From positions 1,736,001 to 1,800,000 of the forward strand of contig NZ_CP016948.1 of assembly GCF_001642805.2 (NCBI RefSeq): DNA of 64,000 bases. Direction: 5' to 3'. Every line of letters starts with the position of its first letter. Position 1 is the stretch's first letter. The stretch comes from Serratia surfactantfaciens. Its GTDB lineage: Bacteria; Pseudomonadota; Gammaproteobacteria; Enterobacterales; Enterobacteriaceae. Under the pieces are notes generated by a model that did no database searches, was not told where the DNA came from, and saw nothing but the letters and a program-made list of their open reading frames with translations. Of this stretch, positions 26,668 to 35,072 are shown in pieces. The position numbers were made by a program, and so were the translations under genes.

Positions 26668-27837
26668 TCAGCGGCTGCGCCGCGACATCACCCGTTTGTC
26701 TTTCGGCCGATCCTGCCAGTCTTCAACCTGGTTATTGAAGTTGTCCGCCAGCAGGTAGGCCGGGGTTTTCGCCAGCCAGTCGGACAACGAAATGTCCTGG
26801 TAGATACCGTTGTCCATCACGATCAAGACCTTCAAATCCTCATCGCCGATGTTCTCGATGTAATGGCCGAAGCCCTGCGGCACGTAGCCGACGTCTGAAG
26901 GCGCGTACTCTTCCGTCTGCGCGTGGCCGTGCGAGCTGAACACCGTCATGCGCCCTTTACCGGAAATATAGTATTGCCATTCGTTGGCATTGGGGTGCCA
27001 GTGCAATTCCCGGATCGCGCCGGGTTTCACGATCTCGATGATGCCGGTCATGGTGGTGGAGATGGGGAATTCTTTCGACGACACCAAATGCACGCTGCCG
27101 GCGTCATTTTCAAAGAACGGCTTTTGCTTCATTAATTCATAGCGGTGGGTCAGCGGGGCGTTATTTAATCCGCCGTCGTTTTTCGGTAATGGCAAGGCGG
27201 GCGGAACGGCGCCGCCGACAATATAAGCCTCGCCCTGTTTGGCCTTGGAAAATACCGCCGCCGGCATATCGACGCTTTTTTCCAATACCTCTTTCGGCAT
27301 ATGCGCCACCCAATCGGTGATGCTGAAGGTGCCGAATTCGGAGAAGTGCCCGTTATCGAACGCCAGAATAAAATGCGCGCCGTCCGCCAACGCCTGAATG
27401 GAATGGCCGTAACCTTTCGGGAAATACCAGACGTCGCCGGGGCCGAAATCCGCCACCTCACATTTTCCTTCAGGATCGAGGATAGTGATGCGCGCATGGC
27501 CTTCCAGCATGAACGCCCATTCGGCGGCGATGGCATGCCAGTGCAGTTCGCGCACGCCGCCCGGCTCCAGCGTCATGTCGACGCCGGCCACGCCCTCGGA
27601 GATCGGAAACTGCTCGACGGTGGCTTCGCGCGCCCAGCCGCTGGGCAGGCTGCGTTTTTTGCTGTCGGTGAATTTGTATTTATAGAGATGCTGGGCATCG
27701 GCAGGTGGCTGGTAGCTGCTGGGAGGCACGATATTGCGATGGTCGTCGGCAGCGGCATTTTTGGCGATGCCGCCGATCATGCCGGCGGCGGCCGCACTGA
27801 CGGCGGAGACTTTCAATATATCACGACGCGATAGCAT
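26668..27837 (-). CDS. Tat-exported bicupin, oxalate decarboxylase family
   Basis: Two-cupin protein of 389 residues resembling oxalate decarboxylase (oxalate to formate and CO2, manganese-dependent). First cupin: HWHAIAAEW and FPKGYGHSI supply His99, His101, Glu106, His145. Second: HWHPNANEW and VPQGFGHYI supply His279, His281, Glu286, His325. The lid region keeps the key Glu but reads SEFG (166-169) instead of the SENS of B. subtilis OxdC. The N-terminus (SRRDILKVSAVSAAAAGMIGG) is a twin-arginine signal, so it acts in the periplasm. The frame is open 28 codons further upstream, but TTGGAG before 27837 decides the start. Confidence 0.87.
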   Translation of the reverse strand: MLSRRDILKVSAVSAAAAGMIGGIAKNAAADDHRNIVPPSSYQPPADAQHLYKYKFTDSKKRSLPSGWAREATVEQFPISEGVAGVDMTLEPGGVRELHWHAIAAEWAFMLEGHARITILDPEGKCEVADFGPGDVWYFPKGYGHSIQALADGAHFILAFDNGHFSEFGTFSITDWVAHMPKEVLEKSVDMPAAVFSKAKQGEAYIVGGAVPPALPLPKNDGGLNNAPLTHRYELMKQKPFFENDAGSVHLVSSKEFPISTTMTGIIEIVKPGAIRELHWHPNANEWQYYISGKGRMTVFSSHGHAQTEEYAPSDVGYVPQGFGHYIENIGDEDLKVLIVMDNGIYQDISLSDWLAKTPAYLLADNFNNQVEDWQDRPKDKRVMSRRSR

Positions 27838-28129
27838 AGCTTTTTCTCCAATATAAAACCGTGCGCCTGCAGAGGCAGGCGACAGGGAAGGCGCGATCGC
27901 CATTGAAATGGTTTTTGTCATCGGCGGGATTTTGCTGTGACCCTTAAATCCTAGCGGCTGGCGTTTATTAGGTAGGCGCTTATTTGTTTGCGTTTGTTAC
28001 TAAGTGAGTGCGGGTTTAATTAATTCATCGGAAGTTGAATAGTCATTAATAGGAATTAAATTTAATCGCCGATAGGTTTAAATAGATAATAAACGAACGT
28101 CATTTTTTATTGGCCGTTCGGGCTATTTG

Positions 28130-29041
28130 TTATGACTGCCCCACGGTCTCCAGCACCAGCTGACGAAAGCGCTCGACGATTGGCGAAGCCGGGCTGCGGC
28201 GCAGCGCCAGGTAAAGCGGGGCGCTGAGCTGTGCTTCTTCGGCGAGGGGGCGGTAGACGATGCCGTCGCCGCCCAGCCGCCGCATCGAGCCGGGCACGAT
28301 TGACAGCCCCAGCCCGGCGCCGACCAGGCTGAGGGTTGCCGGCAAGCGCGGCGCTTCCTGCACGATGCGCGGGCTGAAGCCGGCGCGGTGGCAGGCGGCC
28401 AGGATGGCGTCGTACAGCCCCTGGCCGGCCGGGCGGCGATAGAGAATAAAGGCCTCGTGGGCCAGTTCGGCCAGCGGCAGCGGCTGCTGCGTCTCTTGCG
28501 CCAGCCGGTGGCCCAGTGGCAGGGCGACGATCATCGGTTCGCTGAGCACCGGTTCCACGCTCAGGCCGGGAATGCCGCTGGCCGGCGAACGCACGAAGGC
28601 GGCGTCGAGGCGTTGTTCGAGCAACGCCTCCATCAGCTCGCCGCTGCCGGCCTCTTCCAGCTGGGTGGTGATGCCCGGCAAGATGTCGCGGTAGCGGCGC
28701 AGCAGGTTGGGCACGAACGGGTGCAGCGCGGCGGAGCTGGTGAAACCGATGGCGATGTGGCCCTGTTCGCCACGGGCGGCGCGCTGGACCGCTTCGCGCA
28801 GGCGTTCGGCGCGCGCCAGCAGGGCGCGGGCTTCCTCGAACAACACGCCGCCCGCTTCGGTGACGCGCACGCCGCGCGGCAGGCGCTGCAACAATTTTAC
28901 GCCCAGTTCGTCTTCCAGCCCCTGCAACAGGCGGGTGAGCGGCGGTTGCTGGATAAACAGCCGCTCGGCGGCGCGAGTGATGTTGCCTTCTTCCACCACG
29001 GTGACGAACGCCCGCAGGCGACGCAGTTCGATCATAGCCAT
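28130..29041 (-). CDS. LysR-family regulator
   Basis: LysR regulator of 303 residues (MAMIELRRLRAFVTVVEEGN, QQPPLTRLLQGLEDELGVKLL), with the N-terminus typical of the CatR/BenM/CbbR-like branch. It is divergent from a split chromate-type transporter at 29145 across about 100 bases and probably controls it. Confidence 0.87.
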   Translation of the reverse strand: MAMIELRRLRAFVTVVEEGNITRAAERLFIQQPPLTRLLQGLEDELGVKLLQRLPRGVRVTEAGGVLFEEARALLARAERLREAVQRAARGEQGHIAIGFTSSAALHPFVPNLLRRYRDILPGITTQLEEAGSGELMEALLEQRLDAAFVRSPASGIPGLSVEPVLSEPMIVALPLGHRLAQETQQPLPLAELAHEAFILYRRPAGQGLYDAILAACHRAGFSPRIVQEAPRLPATLSLVGAGLGLSIVPGSMRRLGGDGIVYRPLAEEAQLSAPLYLALRRSPASPIVERFRQLVLETVGQS

Positions 29042-29144
29042 ACCTCAAAGGTATCTTTAGTTGTTCTGGAATGCATTAGACATCATGGCACGGCGGCGCG
29101 CATGATACCAGACATCAAAACAAGCGATGTGGAACGGCAATGTC

Positions 29145-29711
29145 ATGTCAGATATCAATACGTTAAAACCGCACCCGGCGGCAGCGCCGGGCAACGCGGA
29201 GCTGTTTTTAGGCTTTCTGTGGCTGGGGCTGATCGGCTTCGGCGGCGTGTTGCCGCTGGCGCGCAGCATGTTGGTGGAGCGCCGGCGCTGGCTGAGCGGC
29301 GAACAGTTCACCGAGCTGCTCGGGCTGTGCCAGTTTCTGCCCGGCGGCAATGTGATCAACCTGTCGGTGGCGGTGGGGATGGAGTTTCGCGGGCTACGCG
29401 GTGCGCTGTGCGCTTTACTGGGCCTGATCAGCGCGCCGACGGCGATCGTGGTGGGGCTGGGCGTGGTCTACGCCCGCTTCCAGAACGATCCCCACGTTCA
29501 ACATGTGTTCGCCGGTCTGGCCGCCGCCGCCGCCGGGTTACTGCTCTCGACCGGGATTAAGATGCTGTTGCCGCTGCGCGGCAAGTGGGCGGCGCTGGCG
29601 ATTGTGGCGCTGGCGCTGATCGCTATTGCCTGGCTGCGCCTGCCGCTGCTGCCGACCATGCTGGTGTTGGCGCCGCTGAGCATTTTGCTGATGTGGCGGT
29701 GGCCGTCATGA
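29145..29711 (+). CDS. Chromate-transporter family protein, first half-size subunit
   Basis: Inner-membrane protein of 188 residues corresponding to one CHR domain: GFLWLGLIGFGGVLPLARSML, then LLGLCQFLPGGNVINLSVAVG, the conserved GFGG and PGP-like features. Long-chain ChrA proteins carry two such domains, whereas here the second is a separate gene overlapping by four bases. The frame opens at 29127, but MSDINTLKP at 29145 is the more plausible start. CHR proteins export chromate or take up related oxyanions; the actual substrate is not evident. Confidence 0.85.
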   Translation: MSDINTLKPHPAAAPGNAELFLGFLWLGLIGFGGVLPLARSMLVERRRWLSGEQFTELLGLCQFLPGGNVINLSVAVGMEFRGLRGALCALLGLISAPTAIVVGLGVVYARFQNDPHVQHVFAGLAAAAAGLLLSTGIKMLLPLRGKWAALAIVALALIAIAWLRLPLLPTMLVLAPLSILLMWRWPS

Positions 29712-30229
29712 GCGGGGTGTTGATTGCGCTGGCGCTGATCTTCACCGAGCTCTCTCTGCTGGCGTTCGGCGGTGGCATGACCATTCTGCCGGAGATGCAG
29801 CGGCAGGTGGTGGAGGTGCATCAGTGGATGAGCGCCCAGGAGTTCAGCGCGCTGTTCGCCATGGCGCAGGCCGCGCCGGGGCCGAACATGATGATCGTGC
29901 CGCTGGTCGGCTGGCACGTCGCCGGCTGGGCGGGACTGCTGGTGTCTTCGGTCGCCAAGTTTGGGCCGTCTTCCATCGTCACGCTGCTGGTGATGGGCGC
30001 CTGGCGGCGCTTTAAGGATCGCCCGTGGCGCCGTATCGTGCAGGCCGGGCTGGTGCCGCTCACCGTGGGGTTGGTGGCGGCCAGCGGCCTTTTGATCGCC
30101 GAGGCTTCCGCGCCCAATTGGCGGTTGGCGGCGATCGTGGCGCTGGCGACGGGATTGAGTATGAGCAAGCGCCTCCATCCGCTGTGGGTGCTGGCGGGCG
30201 GCGCGCTGCTCGGCTTGCTGTTCGCCTGA
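29708..30229 (+). CDS. Chromate-transporter family protein, second half-size subunit
   Basis: Second CHR domain protein, 173 residues (MSGVLIALALIFTELSLLAF, GGGMTILPEMQRQVVE, AMAQAAPGPNMMIVPLVGW). The ATG overlaps the previous stop (ATGA), so the two half-size proteins are translated together and presumably pair in the inner membrane with opposite orientations, as described for short-chain CHR pairs. Confidence 0.87.
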   Translation: MSGVLIALALIFTELSLLAFGGGMTILPEMQRQVVEVHQWMSAQEFSALFAMAQAAPGPNMMIVPLVGWHVAGWAGLLVSSVAKFGPSSIVTLLVMGAWRRFKDRPWRRIVQAGLVPLTVGLVAASGLLIAEASAPNWRLAAIVALATGLSMSKRLHPLWVLAGGALLGLLFA

Positions 30230-30233
30230 GGGA

Positions 30234-30644
30234 TTAGCGCGGGATCAGCACAAAGCGCGAAGGGCCGTTGCGGTCGATCAGCTCATAGCGCTTCGGCGCG
30301 GTCAGGGCCAGAAACGCCACCATGCTCCCTTCGGCGTCGGTCAGCGTCATGCCGTCCGGCGTCGGCCGCCAGGCGACCGGCAGCGCGTGCAGTGCTAACG
30401 GCTGCAGGCACTGGGCGGAGGCGGTGAAGCGGAAAGCGTTGGTGTTGGCTACCGCTTCGTCGCTCAGCTGCACCTCGCAGACGGTTTTACCGTCGCCGAT
30501 GGCGGCGAGCTGCCAGTCGCCCTTCAGCGCGGCGGGTTCCAACAACGGCAGTGAACTGCCCAGGGCACTGCTGCACAATACGCTCATAACGACTCCTGTC
30601 AGGCTGGCGCGGCGCAAGGCGCGCATAAGGAAATGGGTTGGCAT
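30234..30644 (-). CDS. inh: Periplasmic inhibitor of serralysin-type proteases (Inh/AprI family)
   Basis: Small inhibitor of 136 residues. In this family the N-terminal tail of the mature protein enters the metalloprotease active site and protects the producer's periplasm. A signal peptide (RRASLTGVVMSVLCSSALGS) leads to a mature start near SSLPLLEPAAL, matching the expected S-L-x-L tail. Two cysteines (in TVCEVQL and SAQCLQP) would form the conserved disulphide of the beta-barrel. AGGAGTG lies before 30644. It is divergent from the serralysin gene at 30999, its presumed target. Confidence 0.87.
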   Translation of the reverse strand: MPTHFLMRALRRASLTGVVMSVLCSSALGSSLPLLEPAALKGDWQLAAIGDGKTVCEVQLSDEAVANTNAFRFTASAQCLQPLALHALPVAWRPTPDGMTLTDAEGSMVAFLALTAPKRYELIDRNGPSRFVLIPR

Positions 30645-30998
30645 CGGGTCACTCCTTTCGGCTGTCCGTTCACACCTTAGCACGTTCCCAGCGGGATGAT
30701 GAGGCAAGGATTAGGTTTTTTAATCCTCGATAATTCTGATCTAACCGGCGATACCATGCCTATAAAGACGAGTCATTAGCCCACTGATACGCTTATCTTT
30801 CTCATTAATACCGCGCTAATACAAATCGTTATGATTATTTCCGCCTTAACGCCCGGCGCGATGATGCGCGGCGGCGTGGGCTCGCGCCGTCGGGGGTAAT
30901 GACTATACTGGTCAATCCTAAGCCATGGCTTAGATTAGAACGACTGATGAATAGTCTTACAAAGCGAGTGGATTCCTACTGTGTAAAAGGAGAATGCA
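30645..30998. promoter_or_regulatory. Divergent inhibitor/serralysin promoter region with a perfect palindrome
   Basis: The 354-base gap between the divergent genes has no reading frame of note. Its clearest element is CTAAGCCATGGCTTAG, a perfect 16-base palindrome at 30918-30933, 65 bases before the serralysin ATG. It is probably a dimeric regulator site near the protease promoter. AAAAGGAG at 30986-30993 is the serralysin ribosome site. Confidence 0.5.
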
Positions 30999-32615
30999 AT
31001 GAGCAGTCGCCACAACGACATTTTGCAAGATGACGATGAGTTCACCAGCCTGTCCGCCACATCCCCCAACGATCATAACTATCAGTTTTACTATCACCGA
31101 CCCGGCAGCCTCTATGATGGGTTAGGGTACGGCGCGCTGTTTACGCTGGATAACGCCAACCTGTACAGTAACCAGCGCGGCGGAGCAGCCATCAACAACC
31201 TGGGCAAAATCCGCGATAACTTCAGCTTCGATCGCGCTGCCGATCAGCTGACGCGACCGGGCCTGACGCACAACGGCGATCAGGTGTATCACCAGCCGGT
31301 GGCGCTGACCTATTCCTTTCTGACGCAGAGCGCGCTGAACCGCATCGGCCAGACCGACGACGGTGACAAGGGGCTGCAGCCGCTGACCCTGGCGGCGCAG
31401 GCTCAGGCGCTGAAATCGATGCAGGCCTGGGCCGATGTGGCGAACGTAACCTTTACTGCGGCGGCGTCCACCGACATCAACCACCGCGCGGATATTACCT
31501 TCGCTTACTTCACCCAGCGCGCCGACGGCAGCACCGCCGCCGGCAGCGGCCCGAATGCCATCAACGCTTACGCCTATTACCCGCCGAGCTCCAAAGCGGG
31601 CAGCGATAACGCCTTCGCCGGCACGGTATGGTTCAACAAGAACTTCGCCACCCATAAGGCACCGGTTAGCGGCGACTTCAGCAGCCAGACCTTCACCCAC
31701 GAGCTGGGCCATGCCCTGGGGCTGGCGCATCCGGGCTCTTATGACGCGTCGTTGGGCAACCCGAGTTACCAGAACGATGCGGCTTATTATCAGGATTCGC
31801 TGCAATACTCGATCATGAGCTATTTCAACGCCGGTTATACCGGCGCCGACACCAAAGGGGTATACGGCTATGGGCCGATGGTGGATGACATCGCCGCGAT
31901 CCAAAAATTGTACGGCGCCAACATGAACACCCGCACCGGCGACACGGTGTATGGCTTCAACTCCAACACTGGCCGTGATTTCCTGACCGCCACGGCGGAC
32001 AACGGCAAACCGGTCAACTTCGCGGTGTGGGACGCCGGCGGCAACGACACGCTGGACTTCTCCGGCTACAGCCAGCAGCAGATGATCAACCTGAACGACG
32101 GCGCGTTTTCCAGCGTCGGCGGCGGCACGCAGAACGTCGCCATCGCACGCGGGGCGATCATCGAGAACGCCATCGGCGGCAGCGGGCGTGATGTGATCAT
32201 CGGCAACGATCAGGACAATCTGCTGGCGGGCAACGCCGGTTCCGATATCCTGTACGGTGGGCTGGGGGCGGATCATCTGTGGGGCGGCAAAGACGCCAAT
32301 AACTTCACTGACTATTTCGTCTATCTCAGCGCCAAAGAGTCCACGGTGGCGGCGTTCGACGTGATTGAAGACTTCGAGCACGGCATCGACAAGATCGACC
32401 TCTCCGGCCTGCGTTTCAACAATAGCCTGAGCGAGCTGCGCTTTATCGACAGCGGCAGCGCCTTCAGCGGCCAGAAAGGCGAAATCCAACTCAACTTCGA
32501 CGCCCTTAACGGCACCACCGATCTGTTGATGAACACCCACAGCAACAGCTACGCCGCCGACTTCAAGATCCACGTGGTCGGGCAGGTGGAACAGAGCGAT
32601 ATTCTGTTTGCCTGA
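30999..32615 (+). CDS. Serralysin-family RTX zinc metalloprotease
   Basis: Secreted protease of 538 residues of the M10B family. The zinc motif HELGHALGLAHPG supplies His234, His238 and His244 with catalytic Glu235; SIMSYF is the Met-turn. The C-terminal part has about four RTX nonapeptides (GGSGRDVII, GNDQDNLLA, GNAGSDILY, GGLGADHLW) that bind calcium, and the C-terminus DILFA is a type I secretion signal like the DFIV-type ends of homologues. It is longer than classical S. marcescens serralysin (about 500 residues), so it may be one of the Slp paralogues. No type I exporter genes are in the window. Followed by a strong terminator. Confidence 0.92.
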   Translation: MSSRHNDILQDDDEFTSLSATSPNDHNYQFYYHRPGSLYDGLGYGALFTLDNANLYSNQRGGAAINNLGKIRDNFSFDRAADQLTRPGLTHNGDQVYHQPVALTYSFLTQSALNRIGQTDDGDKGLQPLTLAAQAQALKSMQAWADVANVTFTAAASTDINHRADITFAYFTQRADGSTAAGSGPNAINAYAYYPPSSKAGSDNAFAGTVWFNKNFATHKAPVSGDFSSQTFTHELGHALGLAHPGSYDASLGNPSYQNDAAYYQDSLQYSIMSYFNAGYTGADTKGVYGYGPMVDDIAAIQKLYGANMNTRTGDTVYGFNSNTGRDFLTATADNGKPVNFAVWDAGGNDTLDFSGYSQQQMINLNDGAFSSVGGGTQNVAIARGAIIENAIGGSGRDVIIGNDQDNLLAGNAGSDILYGGLGADHLWGGKDANNFTDYFVYLSAKESTVAAFDVIEDFEHGIDKIDLSGLRFNNSLSELRFIDSGSAFSGQKGEIQLNFDALNGTTDLLMNTHSNSYAADFKIHVVGQVEQSDILFA

Positions 32616-32635
32616 GGGTGATGAAGGGGAAAGAG

Positions 32636-32661
32636 AAAAGGGCCGAACGGCCCTTTTTTTA
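32636..32661. terminator. Intrinsic terminator of serralysin
   Basis: AAAAGGGCC (32636-32644) pairs with GGCCCTTTT (32649-32657) around GAAC, continuing into a run of seven T. The A-rich 5' arm makes it potentially bidirectional, serving the convergent gene ending at 32659. Confidence 0.9.
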
Positions 32662-33306
32662 CGACTGGGCCACTGCGCTTTCCACCGTGAAGTCGCCGGT
32701 GGTCACCTCGCCGGCGCGGCGGTAGTGGGCCACGATCACGCCGCCGGGTGAGACCACCGATTGGGTCAGCGTAAAGGCCGCCGGCGCGGCGTTTTCATCG
32801 AACAGCCGCTTGCCTGCGCCGAGCAGCACCGGGTAGGTGAGCAGGCGCAGTTCGTCCACCAGGTCGTTGGCCAGCAGCTGTTGCATCAGCGTGCTGCTGC
32901 CCTGCACCAGCAGCACCGGCCCCTGACCGCGTTTCAGCTCGCGCAGCCGGGCGATGATGTCCCGCCCCAGCCATTGGCTGTTCTGCCACGCCAGCGTCTC
33001 GCCGTGATGAGTGGCGACGTACTTGGTGGCCTGATTGAACGTGCGGGCGATATCGGCCGAAAACGGGTCGGCCTCGTGGGTGATCTGCGGCCAGTAGCCG
33101 GCGAAAATATCGTAGGTGCGCCGCCCGAGCAGCAAGTCAAAAGGCGCCGAGAAAAGATCGCCCATCGTTTCCGCGACGGCGTCATCCCAGTAGGGGGCGG
33201 TCCAGCCGCCGAAGCGAAAGCCGCCGCTGCGGTCTTCCTCCTGCCCGCCCGGCGCCTGCATCACGCCGTCGAGGCTGACGAAGGCGCTGGCAATAATCTG
33301 TCGCAT
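32659..33306 (-). CDS. Dihydrofolate reductase (RibD C-terminal) family protein
   Basis: Cytoplasmic protein of 215 residues of the dihydrofolate reductase-like fold used by RibD C-terminal domains. Visible blocks are IIASAFVSLDGVMQAPGG at the N-terminus, LLLGRRTYDIFAGYWP, and VQGSSTLMQQLLANDLVDELRLLTYPVLLGAGKRLF. Members reduce pteridine- or flavin-like substrates with NADPH, but most of this subgroup have no known function. It converges with serralysin and is not obviously linked to it. Confidence 0.85.
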   Translation of the reverse strand: MRQIIASAFVSLDGVMQAPGGQEEDRSGGFRFGGWTAPYWDDAVAETMGDLFSAPFDLLLGRRTYDIFAGYWPQITHEADPFSADIARTFNQATKYVATHHGETLAWQNSQWLGRDIIARLRELKRGQGPVLLVQGSSTLMQQLLANDLVDELRLLTYPVLLGAGKRLFDENAAPAAFTLTQSVVSPGGVIVAHYRRAGEVTTGDFTVESAVAQS

Positions 33307-33375
33307 GGCTGTCTCCTGCCGTTGAGTGCCAGCTGAAAGTTTAGCCGCCGCGCGGCGGCTGCGCCAACCGGGCGC

Positions 33376-34377
33376 TCAGGGTTGCAGCGCCTTGAGCAGC
33401 GCCTGATGGAAACGCTCCGGCTCCTCCATCTGCGGCGCATGGCCGAGCCCGGCGAACTCGATCAGCGTGGCGTGCGGGATCAGTTTCGCCGCCTGTTTGC
33501 CTAACACGTCATAATGCCCGATCGCGGCCTTGACCGCCGGCGGGGCGATATCGCTGCCGATGGCGGTGGTGTCGGCGGTGCCGATCATCAAGGTGGTGGG
33601 CGTTTGCAGATCCTTGAACTCGTAATACACCGGCTGGGTGAAGATCATGTCGTAGATCAGCGCCGAGTTCCACGCCACCAGGCGGTGGCCCGGCCCGTTG
33701 TTCAGCCCGGCCAGCATATCCACCCAGCGATCGTACTCCGGCTTCCAGCGGCCGCCGTAGTAGGTACGTTGCTCATAGTTGCGGATGCCCTCGGCGGTGG
33801 TGTTCAGCTCGCGCTCGAACCATTGATCGACGCTGCGCCACGGCACGCCTTTCGCCTTCCAGTCCTCCAGCCCGATCGGGTTGACCATCACCAGCCGTTC
33901 CACCGCCTGCGGGTACATCAGGCTGTAACGCGTGGCCAGCATGCCGCCGGTAGAGTGGCCGATGACGATGGCCTTGCTGATTTTAAGATTCTGCAGCAGC
34001 CCGTGGGTATTTTGCGCCAGCTGCTGAAAGCTGTACTGGTAATGCGCCGGCTTGGTGGAGGAACAAAAGCCGATCTGATCCGGCGCGATGACGCGATAAC
34101 CGGCCTTGCTCAGCGCCTTGATGGTGTCCTGCCAGGTAGCGGCGCAGAAGTTTTTACCGTGCAGCAGCAGCGCGGTGCGGCCGTTGGCGGCGCCTTCCGG
34201 CGGCACGTCCATATAGCCCATCTTTAATGTCTGCCCCTGCGAGGCGAAGCTGAACTGCTGCAACGGATAGGGGTAGTGGAAGCCCTGCAGTTCCGGGCCG
34301 AACTTCGGCGTTTCGGCGGCGGCGGTAAACGCGGCCAGCGCGGCGCACAGCAGCGCGCTGCGGGTTAATCTCAACAT
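33376..34377 (-). CDS. Exported alpha/beta hydrolase
   Basis: Alpha/beta hydrolase of 333 residues with a signal peptide (LRLTRSALLCAALAAFTAAA), so periplasmic or secreted. The oxyanion region LLHGKNF, nucleophile elbow GHSTGG (Ser142) and the late GLGHAPQMEEPERFH with the catalytic His are all present. The frame begins at 34416, but AGGAGATC directly before 34377 and the signal peptide set the start. It is a general esterase-type fold and the substrate is unknown. Confidence 0.85.
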   Translation of the reverse strand: MLRLTRSALLCAALAAFTAAAETPKFGPELQGFHYPYPLQQFSFASQGQTLKMGYMDVPPEGAANGRTALLLHGKNFCAATWQDTIKALSKAGYRVIAPDQIGFCSSTKPAHYQYSFQQLAQNTHGLLQNLKISKAIVIGHSTGGMLATRYSLMYPQAVERLVMVNPIGLEDWKAKGVPWRSVDQWFERELNTTAEGIRNYEQRTYYGGRWKPEYDRWVDMLAGLNNGPGHRLVAWNSALIYDMIFTQPVYYEFKDLQTPTTLMIGTADTTAIGSDIAPPAVKAAIGHYDVLGKQAAKLIPHATLIEFAGLGHAPQMEEPERFHQALLKALQP

Positions 34378-34609
34378 CCTGATCTCCTGAAAAGGGCGAT
34401 AGCCGAGTATAGCCACAATCAGGGCGTCGGCGCGCCGGTGGATTCAGATAATTCTGTAATGTGACGACTTGATTCCAGGCAAGGTTCCGGCCAGGGCCTT
34501 TTTCACAGTGAACGCGGTCACGCCGCGCAACATTGATGGCCTCTGATGGTTTTATTTCAAGGCTAAGTTATGCGATGCTTAAGCATTATTTATGCAAAAG
34601 GATCCTCGC

Positions 34610-35041
34610 ATGTCCGCTTTATCCCGCTGCGCTTTCAGCGAAGGCAGCGTCGCTTTGCCGGAAGGTTATGCCGATCGCACCGTCAACGTGCTGCTGGCCG
34701 GCGATGACGTTTCCCCCTCAATCAATATTTCCCGCGATGCGCTGCAGCCGGCGGAGAACCTGGAAAGCTACGTCACCCGCCAGCTCGATGCGCTGGCTCA
34801 GGGGCTGAAAGGCTGGGCGTTCAAAAGCCGCGAACCGGCGACGCTGGGCGATGGGCTGGCCGCCGGTGAATGGGTGCGCGCCAGCTACCTGCGCGACGGC
34901 AAACGCATCTGGCAAAACCAGGCGGTGTTCGCGCTGGCGGAGGGCCGGGTGCTGGTGTTCACCCTGGCGATGGCGCGCAAGCTGACGCCGCAAGACGACG
35001 CGCTGCTGCTGCAGGTGTTGAGCAGCTACCGGGCGGCATAA
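34610..35041 (+). CDS. eagR: Eag-type (DUF1795/DcrB-like) chaperone for the Rhs effector
   Basis: Cytoplasmic chaperone of 143 residues of the DUF1795 (DcrB-related) family. Such Eag proteins bind and shield the N-terminal transmembrane segments of PAAR-containing type VI effectors before they load onto VgrG; EagR proteins are required for Rhs delivery in S. marcescens. The protein shows the family pattern (FSEGSVALPEGYADRTVNVL, SINISRDALQPAENLESYV, VFTLAMARKLTPQDDALL). AAAGGATCC precedes 34610. It lies 31 bases before the PAAR-Rhs gene, which has exactly such hydrophobic segments. Confidence 0.88.
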   Translation: MSALSRCAFSEGSVALPEGYADRTVNVLLAGDDVSPSINISRDALQPAENLESYVTRQLDALAQGLKGWAFKSREPATLGDGLAAGEWVRASYLRDGKRIWQNQAVFALAEGRVLVFTLAMARKLTPQDDALLLQVLSSYRAA

Positions 35042-35072
35042 CGATGAACTCTTCACGTAAAAGGACCTTACG

